From NCBI GenBank assembly GCA_001592805.2, contig CP051139.1:2728001-2792000 (forward strand): a stretch of DNA of 64,000 nt, in the 5' to 3' direction. A program made the position numbers and the translations under genes. How positions within the stretch are numbered: position 1 is the stretch's first letter; each line of letters starts with the position of its first letter. The notes beneath the pieces are model-generated. The model saw only the letters and a list, made by a program, of their open reading frames with translations, searched no databases and was not told where the DNA came from. Positions 37,905-49,489 of this stretch are shown here, one piece after another. Source of the stretch: Peltaster fructicola (lineage: Eukaryota > Ascomycota > Dothideomycetes).

Positions 37905-38383
37905 ATGAAAACAAGCATCGCTATAGCGGCTCTGCTCAGCTCAGCCACAACATTCGCCTTGGAGCTACCTGCAGCAACAATCAGCCCTGCATTATGGATA
38001 CCTGAAGCCACACCCACACCACTGTCTGGACAGCTTGGCGAAGGTGAGGCTCAGGAGCTTGAGTAAGAAGAGTTATGCGGGTGTGATAAGTGAGTACTGA
38101 CCACAGCGATAGGCCGAGACAAGCCACTGTACACAACATTGCTCCTGTTGCCCCTACACAAGCTCCCACAGTCACGACGAATTGGTTACCGACATACATC
38201 AATGGCGTCACGACATACGTCCCTGTTGTCTACACTCAAACCTTCCCGAGCGAGTACATGCCATATCCTGCACCGCTGTCAGGTCAGATCGGACTTGGGA
38301 CATTAACGAAGGAGAAGAGAGATGCTGCGCCACAACCTACTGGTAATGATCACGGCCTCGCAGGAAGAATACGCATAGCATGA
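37905..38383 (+). CDS. small secreted Kre1-like cell-wall protein
   Basis: Two exons (37905-38062, 38107-38383) give 144 residues. The 44-base intron has GTAAGA, a CTGAC branch site and an ACAG acceptor; the frame is restored as GEAQELDDRP. A signal peptide (MKTSIAIAALLSSATTFA) precedes a Pro/Thr-rich chain. The block TVTTNWLPTYINGVTTYVPVVYTQTF resembles the Kre1 family core (aromatic and YTQ motif), followed by GQIGLGTLT as in filamentous relatives. Kre1-type proteins take part in beta-1,6-glucan assembly at the wall. An EKR Kex2-like site follows near residue 125. No GPI signal is visible at this C-terminus; a further exon downstream is possible. Assignment to the family is by eye and moderate. 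Confidence 0.7.
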
Positions 38384-39068
38384 TACGAGACGTTTCCCTC
38401 AAAACGAACTTCGATGCTGATTTTGAGCGTTCTGTTCTAGTATATCTGATACCCATGGAGATGGTTTTGCAAACAGTCAACGTCGTCGAGCCTATTCGAC
38501 CAGTCCTGCAAGTCGAGGTCATTCAGCCCGTTACCGAAGCCATAGTCAGTATTGTCGGCGCCACGGCACTCAGCAGCTCAGTCGAACCGTCTCTCGAGAC
38601 GCTTTCGAGGCAGACTGGAGTCCTTGGCACGGCCAGTATGAGGTCTGCTAATGGAAGTGCTGGCGCTTCTCGGTCCTTTATGGCTGGCTTCACTGCTGCT
38701 ACTGCTTGGAACAGCTCTTTCTCCAGGACGATCTGAAGTCGATGGATACCGACACTGCATACATCTTCTTCTTTGTACAAGCATTTTCAAGGCGTCTACT
38801 AGCGAGCATAGTTATCCGATGTAGCATCAAGGAGTGAGCAAATCACGAGCATTACAAAGACTTTACTGTAGCCATATCGTGCAAACAATGTACTGATCAT
38901 CGTAGTCCTCTGCGCATAAGCACAAACTCAGCCAATGGCGCACATCGTCTCATAATGCTATCGTGTTGGGTGTAATGAGCGTGACGAATCTGGTTCAATG
39001 AGCTGGTATAAAATTGCAGCCAACCCACGAATCCTTTTGACGTAGAGTTGTGCACATCACATATCAGC
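38384..39068. other. intergenic region with unassigned open frame
   Basis: A 118-codon + strand frame starts at 38380, overlapping the previous stop in an ATGA, and runs to 38736. Its composition (Ser/Thr/Val-rich, with LQTVNVVEPIRPVLQVEV) could be a downstream exon of the Kre1-like gene, with a TTCTAG acceptor at 38434-38439. It is unproven. The right end holds the decarboxylase promoter. Confidence 0.35.
39007..39013 (+). promoter_or_regulatory. TATA box of the aromatic decarboxylase gene
   Basis: TATAAAA, 56-62 bases before the ATG at 39069, a standard position. Confidence 0.55.
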
Positions 39069-40709
39069 ATGTCCGAACACTTGACTGGCCTGCCAGGCAA
39101 ACTTGATGAAAGAGCTGTACCGCCGCTTGGCATGACAGGTCAGCAATTCCTAGATGCTGGTCTGTCTGCTGTCAACGGAATCGAGCAGTACTACTCAACC
39201 ATACAGGACAGACCAGTGCTCCCATCTGTGTCACCCGGCTACCTCAAAAAACTTCTCCCGGAGCATGCTCCTGAGCATGGAGAACCATGGCCATCCATTG
39301 CCAAGGACATCGAGGACAAGATCATGCCGGGCGTGACCCATTGGCAGCATCCACGCTATATGGCATTCTTCCCAGCAAGCAGCACATTTCCTGGTATCCT
39401 TGGAGAGATGTGGAGTGCTGCTCTGACAGCACCAGCCTTCAATTGGATCTGCTCACCAGTTGTGACAGAGCTGGAGACTGTCGTGCTGGACTGGCTCGCG
39501 CAGATGCTGCATTTGCCAAAGACGTTCCTCTCAAGCACACAGGGAGGTGGTGTGACACAAGGCTCTGCCAGCGAGGCTGTCGTGACAGTGATGGTAGCAG
39601 CACGAGAGCGCTACGTTCGTCGCCAGATCGAGCGTGAGGGCCTGACAGACCCAGATGAAGTCGAGGATCGTTCGTTCGAGATCAAATCAAAACTCGTTGC
39701 CCTTGCGTCAGAGCAGGCTCATTCCAGTGTCAAGAAGGCTGCAATAATAGCCTCGACGAGATTCAGAAGCATCAACACTACAAGAGACACTGCATATGCG
39801 CTGGATGGCAACACTCTCCGTGCTAAGATCGAAGAGCTCATCACAAATGGTCTCACTCCTTTCTTTGTCGGAGTTACGATTGGTACGACCAACACATGTG
39901 CGATCGATGATCTGGCGAGCATTGCAGAAGTGGCCAAGGACTACCCGGACATTTGGATTCATTGTGATGCTGCATACGCTGGAGCAGCATTGGTACTACC
40001 AGCATACCACCATCTGTCCACGCAGCTACACTTTGTTGACTCCTTCAACATGAACATGCACAAGTGGCTTCTCACAAATTTCGATGCCTCTCCTTTGTTC
40101 GTCCAGAGACGAAGATACCTCACAGATGCGCTCAGCATCTCGCCGGCGTATCTGAAGAATCAGTATACTGATAGCGGCCTAGTCACTGACTACCGAGACT
40201 GGCAGATTCCCTTAGGACGTCGGTTTCGAGCCCTCAAGATCTGGTTCGTGCTGAGGACATGGGGTGTCGAAGGTCTGCGTGCTCATATCAGACATCATAT
40301 CAAGCTTGGCAGGCTCTTCGCCGGCTTGATCAGGTCGAGATCAGATCTGTTCAGCATACTCACGCCGCCTCTCTTTGCTCTGACGGTCATCACTGTCCGG
40401 TCAGCTCGAGGCGCTGCTGTCGACGTTAGCAAGGCGAACGACCACATTGAACCTTCACCTGATCAGGATAGCCACATCATGGCCACGTCAACATTGGCTG
40501 ACCAAGACTTACAGATCGCAAATGAGAACACGAAGAAAGTGTATGCCATTGTAGACGAGAAGAAGGACTTCTTCCTCACATCGTCAGTTGTGGACGGCGT
40601 AGCAGCGATCCGAGTCGTGTCTGCAAATCCTCTTGCCGAGGAAAGATATATTCGCCAAGTCTTCGACGTGCTTGTCGCAGCAGCGGAGCAAGTGTTGAAT
40701 GAAGCATGA
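39069..40709 (+). CDS. aromatic L-amino-acid decarboxylase (PLP)
   Basis: A 546-residue intronless enzyme of PLP-dependent decarboxylase group II. Hallmarks: PGVTHWQHPRYMAFFPASSTFPGILG near the N-terminus, LTAPAFNW (substrate pocket), QGGGVTQGSASEAVV (phosphate loop), HSSVKKAA with the His stacking on PLP, VGVTIGTTNTCAIDD, WIHCDAAYAGAAL with the Asp that pairs with the pyridine nitrogen, and the PLP lysine Lys332 in NMNMHKWLLTNFD. It fits tryptophan/tyrosine/DOPA decarboxylases rather than glutamate decarboxylase. An insert around 455-475 (ANDHIEPSPDQDSH) is unusual. The product would be tryptamine or a similar amine; no secondary-metabolite genes lie next to it. A TATA box 60 bases upstream suggests regulated expression. 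Confidence 0.93.
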   Translation: MSEHLTGLPGKLDERAVPPLGMTGQQFLDAGLSAVNGIEQYYSTIQDRPVLPSVSPGYLKKLLPEHAPEHGEPWPSIAKDIEDKIMPGVTHWQHPRYMAFFPASSTFPGILGEMWSAALTAPAFNWICSPVVTELETVVLDWLAQMLHLPKTFLSSTQGGGVTQGSASEAVVTVMVAARERYVRRQIEREGLTDPDEVEDRSFEIKSKLVALASEQAHSSVKKAAIIASTRFRSINTTRDTAYALDGNTLRAKIEELITNGLTPFFVGVTIGTTNTCAIDDLASIAEVAKDYPDIWIHCDAAYAGAALVLPAYHHLSTQLHFVDSFNMNMHKWLLTNFDASPLFVQRRRYLTDALSISPAYLKNQYTDSGLVTDYRDWQIPLGRRFRALKIWFVLRTWGVEGLRAHIRHHIKLGRLFAGLIRSRSDLFSILTPPLFALTVITVRSARGAAVDVSKANDHIEPSPDQDSHIMATSTLADQDLQIANENTKKVYAIVDEKKDFFLTSSVVDGVAAIRVVSANPLAEERYIRQVFDVLVAAAEQVLNEA

Positions 40710-40835
40710 ACGAAATGATGAGAACATGTGTCGAGAGGAAGTCGTATATACAGACATGTACGGGTTGTTTCCCAACTTCGATGCCAATGCCCAGACTATG
40801 CTAGCCACGCTGAACGCTAGACAAAGATTATTAGA

Positions 40836-42381
40836 TCATAAGAAGTCTCCAAGCATGGCACGACCAAAGAGGTCTCTCTTGCTTGACGTGTTGTTCGAAA
40901 ACTTGAGGTTTCCAACATCACACCAGTTCTGACCACCAACGGTGACAGGTAAGCACGACAGATACTTGCACCAGCTACAGGTTGTGCCCCAGACGTAGAA
41001 GTTTTGCAATAATAGCACAAATCCGATCAGAACACCGAAAAGTGCTGCTGCTCTGATAGCCCACCATGCCCACCAGATGGGTCGTCGATCTTTGAAGAAG
41101 CCGAGAGGCTGTCGAAAGAACCCAGTGAAGCCTTGATCGCGGTCGTTGACTCGGCTCGGCTGTGTGTACAACTGCGAGGCTCTCTTCGAAAAGGAAGCTG
41201 GTGATCGCAAAATGCAGACGCCGAGCACAAGACCCATGAGGAAGCCACCGATATGGCTGAAGTTGTCGAGTCCTGGTAGCAGGCCGAGCACAAAAGCAAT
41301 GGCCACGTCGACGACGATGAAGAGCAGATCCTTGATTGGACTCTGTCGAGCCTTCCAAGTGTACAGCAGATCGAGCAACGTGAGAGCCAGTATACCAAAC
41401 AGAGATCCGGAGCATCCAGTTGAAGCTATGCCACTGGCTGCAAAGTTTCCACCAAGCACAAAGCCAAAGATACCGGCTGCGAAGTAGACAATAACGAAGC
41501 GCAGAGTGCCTATCAGTTGCTCGATCTCGCGGCCCAGCGTCATCTGTAGGAGGAGATTGAAGCCGATGTGAATGATTCCAGCATGAAGGAAGATTGGAAC
41601 AATGAAACGCCACCACTGATTCGGAGCCGGCTGGTCAGTGATGGATCCATATGGGTGTGGATCTGGCACGCCGCCGTTGCCACAAAGATCGCTGAGTGAA
41701 CACGATATCGATGCTCCTGATGTTGCGGTTGCATTGGGACACGGCCAGGCTATCATGACGGTAGCATTCTGAACATTAGGCATGTTGTGCATGCAGGGAA
41801 CGTATCGAGCGCCCATGTTGATCAGTACGTACGGTGAAGGGCCGATCATTGGGTTGAAAGAAGGCTGCAGCTGTATAGGTGTGGAGGTGAGTATGGCTAT
41901 GGCGAGTCAGCAGAGCTCTTGAACAATATGGTTCCGACGTACCGTTCTTGACGATCTCCGCGATGAAGACGACCAGTTGTGCAAAGGTCAAGATGTAGCA
42001 AGCCCAAGTGACCTTTCCCTTGAACCAGCCCTTCTCGCGTGGCTCTCGTCGTGGTCTTCGGTCGCCTGGCTTGGTATCTCGCACAAACGGATCATCGTCT
42101 GCGGGAGTTGCAACCAGTATGGGCGCGACACTCGTCATGGATTCGTGCTTTCGTCTTCCGTCCAGCGGTATCGCGTCTCTTTCATCGTAGTTCTCAACAT
42201 CGTCTGAACGACCGGTTGCGGAGGTGTATAAGCTTGAAGATTGTTGTGTGTAGTACGGTCGCTTACGTTCTGGATGTGAGGTGGGCTCCAAGTATGATGA
42301 ATTTGTCTGGTGGTCGTATGTGTTGTCGGAGTAGGGGTTTGCGGGAGCGTGCGAGGAGGTATAGTAGTCTCTGCTCGCCAT
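40836..42381 (-). CDS. rhomboid intramembrane serine protease
   Basis: Two exons (42381-41943, 41896-40836) give 499 residues. The 46-base intron has GTACGT, a CTGAC branch site and an ATAG acceptor, and lies just after the first membrane segment. Residues 1-120 are cytosolic, Ser/Tyr/Arg-rich. TM1 is about 125-145 (WACYILTFAQLVVFIAEIV). A lumenal loop rich in Cys follows. The protease core shows WWRFIVPIFLHAGIIHIGFNLL, Ser309 in GCSGSLFG (GxSG), and His361 in NFSHIGGFLMGL, the catalytic dyad. Two further segments flank it, making seven. Such fungal rhomboids sit in the Golgi/endosome or plasma membrane; substrate unknown. A cysteine-rich tail follows the last membrane helix. It is convergent with the decarboxylase gene. 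Confidence 0.93.
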
Positions 42382-42920
42382 CTTGAAGAAGTGTCGAGTT
42401 GCTGTGCCTCTGGCAGCAGACAGAAGTTAAGGAGTGGTCGTCGTCATCCACCAAGGGACTCGCAAGGTAGCGATCGGCGGTGTCGGGTTTAAAAGCGAGT
42501 GTTCCTGGGTACGGTACGTGGTGGGTTCTAATCTGGCGAGTCAACCAAACGAGTGGTGTTTGTGTTGTGTTGTGTAGCAATGCGATGGAAAGAAGGCTGT
42601 GGTCACTAAAACAAGAGCCGAGATGCATTAGCAGTAGCGTTGGTGTTTCAGAATGGCGCAGCAAGATTTTGTGACAATGAACGCGTACTGCAGTCCAGGG
42701 ATACGCAAGCAAGCATGTCCAATGGCATACCATTACCTTTGCAGGCACTCTGCTTACATTTCTCTCGACATCTCGCACACACTTGGATCAGTCAACTCCT
42801 GTGGGGCCCAACCATCAGGCCAGTACATGCCAGCATGTGTTTCAGATTTCCTGTGACGCAGTCCATGTATGGTAGACGATAAATAGCGGACGGCGCCTAT
42901 ATGCTATATCTTCTCTAACC
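42382..42920. other. intergenic region, rhomboid promoter
   Basis: About 540 bases between two leftward genes. It holds the rhomboid promoter and the 3' flank of the TMEM135-like gene. The frames here carry no motif. Confidence 0.45.
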
Positions 42921-44633
42921 TTACTCGAGTTTATTCTCTTTCGGAACGAGGTTGACCTCGTGCTTGTCAGCACTGGCATCGCCCTTTGCTGTGACAGATC
43001 GATCAACCCATCCTTCACCTCGAAGTGAGCTCAGGGTTTTCCTCAGCACACCTCCATTGACAGCGCCTGGACGTACTTCATAGACGAAGTTGATGAGTGC
43101 CAGACTCATCATGAAGACGAGAACATCGCCGTTGGGAATACCTCGCCACCAGCCATGCTTCTTGCCGACCTTCCACAGGCTGTCAAGCGACATGCGCATG
43201 CTGTAAAGGAAGGTACTGCGCTCATCGTGTCTGGCGAGGAATGCCCACATACCACCGAGGAAGCCACCCAGGAACCAGCGCTGGGTTGGCATGAAGCCCT
43301 TCGAGAGGTAGTTGTTGAAGAGACAGATCGACGCCCATGATGTGCCAATTGAGCCAGTGATGAACAAGCTTATGCGCAGAATGCGACCAGATAGCTTGTT
43401 AAGGAATGGTAGTGGTGCCTTGAGCGCTGATTTGTATGCCAAAAGAGCAAAAGCACCATAGACGATGGTGAAGAATCGTGCAATGGACGGGAACGCTGCG
43501 AACCAGTATCTGAGATAAACTCGCGCACAGCTGGGATCGTTCGGGTGAAGGACAGCACAGCTCGTGAATGTGTGAGCAGGATGAGCTGGTGCCGTTATAG
43601 GGGTGACCTTTGCCAAAGCTGGTGATACACTGTTCTTAAGTGTCGGAAACATGATTGGCGAGACAAATGCTGGCCATCGTTGCTTGCTGAGGTCGGCCAA
43701 GGCATCGACAATGTCAAAAGTTCCTGGCCAGGGACTGTTCTTGGGTAGATCGACTGGCCTTAGCTGGATGTACTCTGGACTCCTCGCAAGAATGAACTTT
43801 CCATAGCTCTCTGGGAAGCAGTCTCGGTCGAAGACGAAGGCATGCAGAAGTTGGCCAGCTGCGAAGGGCATGATCAACCAGCTTCCGAACCACCATGGCT
43901 TCTCGCCGCTCTTCCACACATAACCCGCATCTGTCAGAGCGTTATATCCAAACTCGAGACTCCGCGAGAAGGCGTAGATTGTGATTGTGAGTCTCAGCTG
44001 ATCTGAAGGACTGACGCCGAGGAAGAGTCCTGCGAGAGACGCGCCGACTGCAGGTGTGTATTGTGATGTCAACAAGCGTGTCACCGTTGGGTTGCGTTCC
44101 CTAAAAGATTCGGCGGACTGTTCGAGGAGAGCTGCACGAAGTCTCTTGAAGAAGCGATGCAGAAGGCGGTGGAAGAGTAGTATAGCTGAGAACGATAGGG
44201 CCACTCGTGCGTGCTTGTGCTTGAAAGGTGAGACTGGAGGCTGATAGCTGTGCACTGGTCAGCGACAACTCGAGCACCTGTGCTCGCATACATACCTGAT
44301 GCCTCTCCTACGTCGTTCCAGTCTCAACGACAGCTTCTCGTATCCTTTCAAGCCGATATATGCCGCAGCGAAGACTCGGAAAGCTGCTCGAAAGCTCGCA
44401 ATGTTGTACTCTCCGGTTTCTGTGCGAGCGCGTGTGATACGCTCGAATCGCTGTGGTGCTGGGGCTTGCTGCTTGATCCGTGCTGGAGCTCTTGAGATGA
44501 GATACTGATGCAGCAGTTCGTACTCTTTCGGGCTTATCGTGTATCTGAGGGCATTTCGAGTGACGGGATCCAGTGCACGTTTGCCTGTGCCAGTGGGCGG
44601 AGCAGCACCGTTCGCGGATGCCGCGGCCGACAT
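42921..44633 (-). CDS. TMEM135-like multi-pass membrane protein
   Basis: Two exons (44633-44296, 44247-42921) give 554 residues. The 48-base intron has GTATGT and an ACAG acceptor after RRRRGIS. The protein has several hydrophobic segments: VALSFSAILLFHRLLH, VGASLAGLFLGVS, FGSWLIMPFAAGQLLHAFV, FTIVYGAFALLAY, GGFLGGMWAFLA and VFMMSLALINFVYEV. A Cys-containing block, TSCAVLHPNDPSCARVYLRYW, matches the C-rich signature that I recall for TMEM135 proteins. In animals TMEM135 acts at peroxisomes and mitochondria in lipid balance; fungal members are little studied. The N-terminal 110 residues are soluble and basic. Assignment is by pattern, not alignment. Confidence 0.75.
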
Positions 44634-45220
44634 GTCGAAGGTCTTGGAGTGCTATGTGGTGTATATCGGTCAGGGACGACAAGATGTGTGTCGCTGTTGG
44701 AACAGCTCGAGCGAAGCCATGCCAACTCTCTCTGGTCGCACACCAGCCGAGGCTCCACGTTCTTCATGCACAACGACGACACCTATTCTCCACTCTGGCT
44801 ATCACAAGCTTTACACCGCGGTGACCGGACGAACTATAGCCACGTTGGGGCGCACACACTGTTCGCACGTCAAGGTTTATGGCAGCTTGCTATCGACTAC
44901 GGTCGTTGGCGTGGTGAGCAAGGACGCTGGGACAATCCTAAGCCTTATAGTCAACGACCATGTCCCACAGTGCTGACAGCTGTACACAAACCGACGTCGA
45001 AGGCACTCATCAATCATGTTATGTACTGTGTTTTCGCTATGAAGAATGCTACAGACGCCTCAAACTCCTCGCTCGACGCATCGCTAAACGCTTCGCTCAA
45101 TCGATTCCAATATGTCAACCAAATCCAATTCATGCTGTCAACCGTCTCGTCATCGTAAGGATTGTCGTTGTCTCAAGTATGTCCATTCGCCAATAATCCC
45201 TCCGTCACCACATCAGCCCA
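44634..45220. other. intergenic region, possible small gene
   Basis: About 590 bases between the TMEM135-like start and the MFS gene's stop. A + strand frame at 44960-45196 (78 codons, MSHSADSCTQTDVEG) has a good context (gaccATGt) and protein-like composition (CYRRLKLLARRIAKRFAQ). It would converge on the MFS gene. No family recognised, so I do not call it as a gene. Confidence 0.35.
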
Positions 45221-46919
45221 TCAATGTGCGAGTAATGGAGATCGCTCTTCTGCACTGTCGTAGCCGCTATCGACCTCCTCGATCACCACTTCCGGGAAAC
45301 GTTTTGTTGTTGTGGTTGACCACTGGATGCTGTCCTCTGCCACGATCGCGCTTTTGTTGATTCTGCTGCTCATCACAATCAGCTGAATCGCACCGAGGAT
45401 TGCGATTATAGCGCTAGCCCACCAAGCGACACCCGTGAAGTGCACGTTCATGCCAACTCCGTATAAGAACCCAGATATCGGTGATGCGAGAGTCCTGCAG
45501 CCTGCTCCGACAGATGCAGCAAGCCCATTGATCTTGCCGAGCGATCGTGGTGATGGTGACGCTTCCTTGAGGAGGATCAGCAGAAGAGGGTATGCTACGA
45601 TTGACAGCAAGCTGCGGAGACTCAAGCACGCATAGATGCCAGTGAACAGCCACCCTGGAGTAAGTATGGCCAAGAAGGGAACCACGAGGTATGCGATTGG
45701 ATGGCCAATAGTCACAACGACTAGCAGCTTCCAAATGCCCAGCCACGATGCCAAGGCAGGGAAGATGACCGCTTGTATGAACAGAGCGATCAGGCCATTC
45801 ACTGACATGATCACTCCAGTCTGCTGTGTTGTCAGGCCAAGTCCACCGTCCATAGATTGGAGAAATTCCCGAAGTGGGCTACCAGCACCAGCTGCTTGCA
45901 CCAGACCTCGTCGATCCTGGAGAAATATAGGAAGCAAGTGATCATAGGTCATACTGTGATAGGTGAAGATGCCAAGAGCGATGGTCAGCATGATCACTCG
46001 GGGAGTGAAAATGCTCGGCATCTGCTTGCGAGTCTTTTCTGTCGTCATGCTGACATCCGAATATGATCGAGCATGACCGTGAGAAACGTCGTTGGCATCG
46101 AACGTGCCATAACTATCATATTCTGCTTCGACCGCCGCAACGAGAGGGTTGTTCTCGGTGCGGGATTCATTGTTCTGCCATTCGATATCCTGCGCCTGGC
46201 CTGTCTTCTCGGGAAGCGTCTCTTGCAGTAGCACCCATCCAGCGATGATGGATGCCAGCATAAGTCCCGCGCAGATCAAGTTCGGCAGCAGATATGGAAA
46301 GTGACCAAAGATGGAGTTCTTGTCAAAATACTCTGGGAAGTTCTTGGCCGGCTGAGCAAAGTATCCTCCGATGCAAGGCCCGATTATGGTGCCAACACTC
46401 CATACGAACGGCATGATAGCATATGCTTTGGGCTCATGCTTTGGATCCTGGACAAGTTCGCCAACCATGGTCTGAATTACACCAATATTGCCATTCAGTG
46501 CACCGCCTAGGAAGCGTCCAGCGAGTGCAACCCAGAAGTTTGTGGACAGACCAACGACGATTAGCGATGCCATGGTGCCAGCACAACCTATGATCAGGAC
46601 TGGCTTTCGTCCTATCCTGTCAGACAAATCTCCCCAGAACATGCCTGTGAGAGACTCGGCCAAGGCAAAGGCCGAGATGAGGATTCCTGCGTAGAGAGAG
46701 GCATTGCTCTGGTCGCCGAACTCGAAAGCTAGGACAAGTTTCCACGCATATGGGAAGATGGACGTGAGAGCAATAGGTTCTGCGAGTCGGACCAGTGCTG
46801 TTTGTTGATTAGACACATCTCGGACGATGTGATCGACGGCACTCACCAAGTAGAAGGAGCTGCACAGTTGGAAAGGCGTGAGATTCTTGTTGGAAACTTC
46901 TTGTTTGTGTAAGTAGCAT
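45221..46919 (-). CDS. MFS transporter, ZIFL/Ycr023c-like
   Basis: Two exons (46919-46847, 46797-45221) give 549 residues. The 49-base intron has GTGAGT and an ACAG acceptor; splicing joins FPTVQLLLL to ALVRLAEPIALTS, a typical first helix, so the ATG at 46919 is preferred over any upstream one. Twelve membrane helices are expected. Signature A between TM2 and TM3 reads GDLSDRIGRKPV; TM4-5 carry GRFLGGALNGNIGV and PFVWSVGTIIGP. A long cytosolic loop between TM6 and TM7 is Ser/Glu-rich. The pattern matches the zinc-induced-facilitator-like and YCR023C group; substrate unknown (fungal members are linked to drugs, organic acids or vacuolar export). The acidic tail ends in ERSPLLAH, a possible dileucine sorting signal. 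Confidence 0.88.
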
Positions 46920-48858
46920 ATTTCTTGGGCTCTCTCCAGTCTTACGAAGGTCTCGCTACAAATCGAAGCAGATCGAGGAGACGGGGTCCTTTCTTCTGGG
47001 CTTTGGCAGAGGAGAGAGAGGCAGATTGAAGCCTGCGCTGTATTCGTTGCAAACAGAATGTCAGACCTGAATGCGATTGTGAAGAGCACCGAGAGCGCGG
47101 ACGAGCGAAGAGAAAGCTGGGAGCGGATGGCAAAATGTTACCTTGATAGTGGAGATAGTGGTACCAATCCAAGGGCATCCGCGGCCTGTTTGCTTCCGAG
47201 CTATTGACACAAACTTTATGATGGCGCTCCGGATCCTGCTTACCATCATGGCAATGGCAGGCTGGCCATCTCCATCTTCTCACCACGGCTGCATTGTCCT
47301 TACCTGATCGTGGACAGCATAGTTGACAACCACAGAGCCCTGAGTGGCAGGTTTGTTTACGCAAAAGATCGTCGCCGCTTCCGCTGTGTTATAGTAGCGA
47401 CTAGTCTAGAATCGCACAGGGATTGTTCTCATTAACCAATAAAGTCGCATCGGCAAATGCAGGTCAAGAATTTGTCCATGTTGGGTGTGACCTTGTTGCA
47501 TCTGAAAGTGCGCGAGCGATAGCTGTCACATTCCAGCGCCAGCGGAACAGCTTATCACTGATTTCGTGCTGTGAGCGATTTGCAAATCCTAAGTCGCGGG
47601 CGCATATCTGTCGATCTAATCAGCGAGATCGCAAGACGAACGCGCAGCCATTCGTTGTAGCCGATGCAAGCGTGGTCCCAGCGTCGACGAGGCGCAATGT
47701 CTCCGACTTCGACGCTATACTCGGCAGTAGTTGGAGTGCCTAGCCTATGTTCTCTCCATCAACTAGCAATGCAATCATATGCCGTCGCTCCTGAGGGGGC
47801 TTTTGCTGTGGGTGATGGCACTCAGTGTTTGGAAGATGCTGCGTGCCGCGCTCTGTGTGAAGCTTGACACAGGATCCTCACCTACGGTAGATGTCTTACC
47901 TTCGCAGCCTTGCCATATAATCGGCATCTCAGCAGTGCAGAGATCGTGCGGTCTAGCATCGCATGGTAATGATGTGCGCCACCCTAGGCTGGCGTATGTT
48001 GCTACAGCTTGCTCTATACCATATCCAGTAATACAATCCTGAACGTAACAGCTTCGCGCAAGCTTGATGGACCGGTGTGGAGGTGGGAAATGTTTCACCG
48101 ATAGCGCTTGACATAGAATCTGAGTGTAGGACAACGGAAGACTAGGGTTACATTAGTAGCAATATGCCGCTTGCAAATGCTTCCTTGCACAAGCAGCCAC
48201 TGTTCAGCTCAACTCTCGCAGTTGCAGAGCGGAATGTATTGTGAGATCAGGTGCTGAAGTCGCCGCAGAGATGCAGTCTCAAGGGACCGCAGCCATACAA
48301 GCAACGCCTATGTGTATGTCCTTAGCATGAGTAGCGTTCTAGATGTGAGACAGAAGCGTCCGACCACCAGCTGCACAGTGAAGGTATATGCGACGCAGCG
48401 CTTCCTACAGCGATCTGTATTCTTCTGACAGTCATCGTCGCACAAGGCGTACGTCAAGACATCGCAGTCGTTTGATCGCGTCGTTATTTCGATGTGGCGC
48501 CAGTCAGTTTGCGCGGCAGGTGGTGATTCATGTGCAAACTCGGAACGTTGACAACGTCGCCTCAATTTCGTGTATGGTACACGTACGATAGAAGTCTGGA
48601 AGCGTCTGTAGCGATGAAAGCATCACAGGGAGCCTTGCAGTGATGTTGAAGAGAGAGTAGGTGATGATGCCATATCACGTTCACTTGCGGGTCGCGTTTT
48701 GATGCCTGAGGCAGTAACCAAGTCTTCTTGGCAAGCACACCACGCTAAACCGAAATCCTGAGGAGTGCCAATCACAGCGCGACCGCACTCGACATCAATT
48801 TTTCAAGTTCACGACAAACACACTACGCTTTTGACGATTCAGCCTGCAAGTCGCAATC
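46920..48858. other. 1.9-kb gene-free stretch upstream of RPS16
   Basis: No gene is supported on either strand; the longest frames (104-140 codons) have no motif. The left end is the promoter of the MFS gene, the right end the RPS16 promoter. A 67-codon frame at 48388 is Ser/Arg-rich but unsupported. The size suggests upstream regulatory DNA or a noncoding transcript. Confidence 0.4.
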
Positions 48859-49489
48859 ATGGCAGCTGTTCAGAGCGTTCAGTGCTTCGGCAAGAAGAAG
48901 ACAGCAACCGCTGTCGCACACTGCAAGCAGGGCAAGGGCTTGATCAAGGTCAACGGCAAGCCTCTGTCTCTTGTTGAGCCACAGATCCTCCGATTCAAGG
49001 TCTACGAGCCAGTCCTCATTCTCGGACTCGACAAATTCGGTATGTCCACCTGTCAGCAACTCGCACCGGTCCGCAAGAGAAGGACGTGAATGCTTGGAGG
49101 TTGAAAAGATGGCAAGAGGAGGGCACATGGACACAATTGAAGCCTATCTTGGCACTTAAGAATACATACTGACACGATCTCGTAGCTGACGTCGACATCC
49201 GAGTCCGTGTACGAGGTGGTGGACACACATCGCAGGTTTACGCCATCCGACAGGCCATTGCAAAGAGCATCGTGAGTCGCAGAAGTGATCTTTCCACCAG
49301 AGCCACTGGCCTAACACACAGCAGATCGCATACTACCAGAAGTACATCGACGAGCACAGCAAGAACCAGCTCAAGCAGGCTCTTGTCGCCTACGACCGCA
49401 CATTACTCGTTGCAGACAACCGACGATGTGAGCCAAAGAAGTTCGGTGGACCAGGTGCCCGTGCCAGATACCAGAAGTCTTACCGATAG
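48859..49489 (+). CDS. RPS16: 40S ribosomal protein S16 (uS9)
   Basis: Three exons (48859-49039, 49186-49271, 49325-49489) give 143 residues, the normal length. Opening [23 protein letters not shown], then [11 protein letters not shown], the second exon with [28 protein letters not shown], and the C-terminal [22 protein letters not shown] that inserts into the decoding site are all diagnostic. Intron 1 is long (146 bases, GTATGT...CGTAG); intron 2 is 53 bases and ends in a tandem CAGCAG acceptor. The distal acceptor gives KSIIAYYQKY, as in the family; the proximal one would insert Gln. Ribosomal protein genes in fungi usually keep longer introns, consistent with intron 1. Confidence 0.97.

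Noticed and set aside
44508-45158. 216-codon + strand frame antisense to the TMEM135-like first exon
   Set aside because: No ATG-led conserved region; low complexity at its end (repeated SLDASLNAS-type) is noise from Asn/Ser-rich codons.
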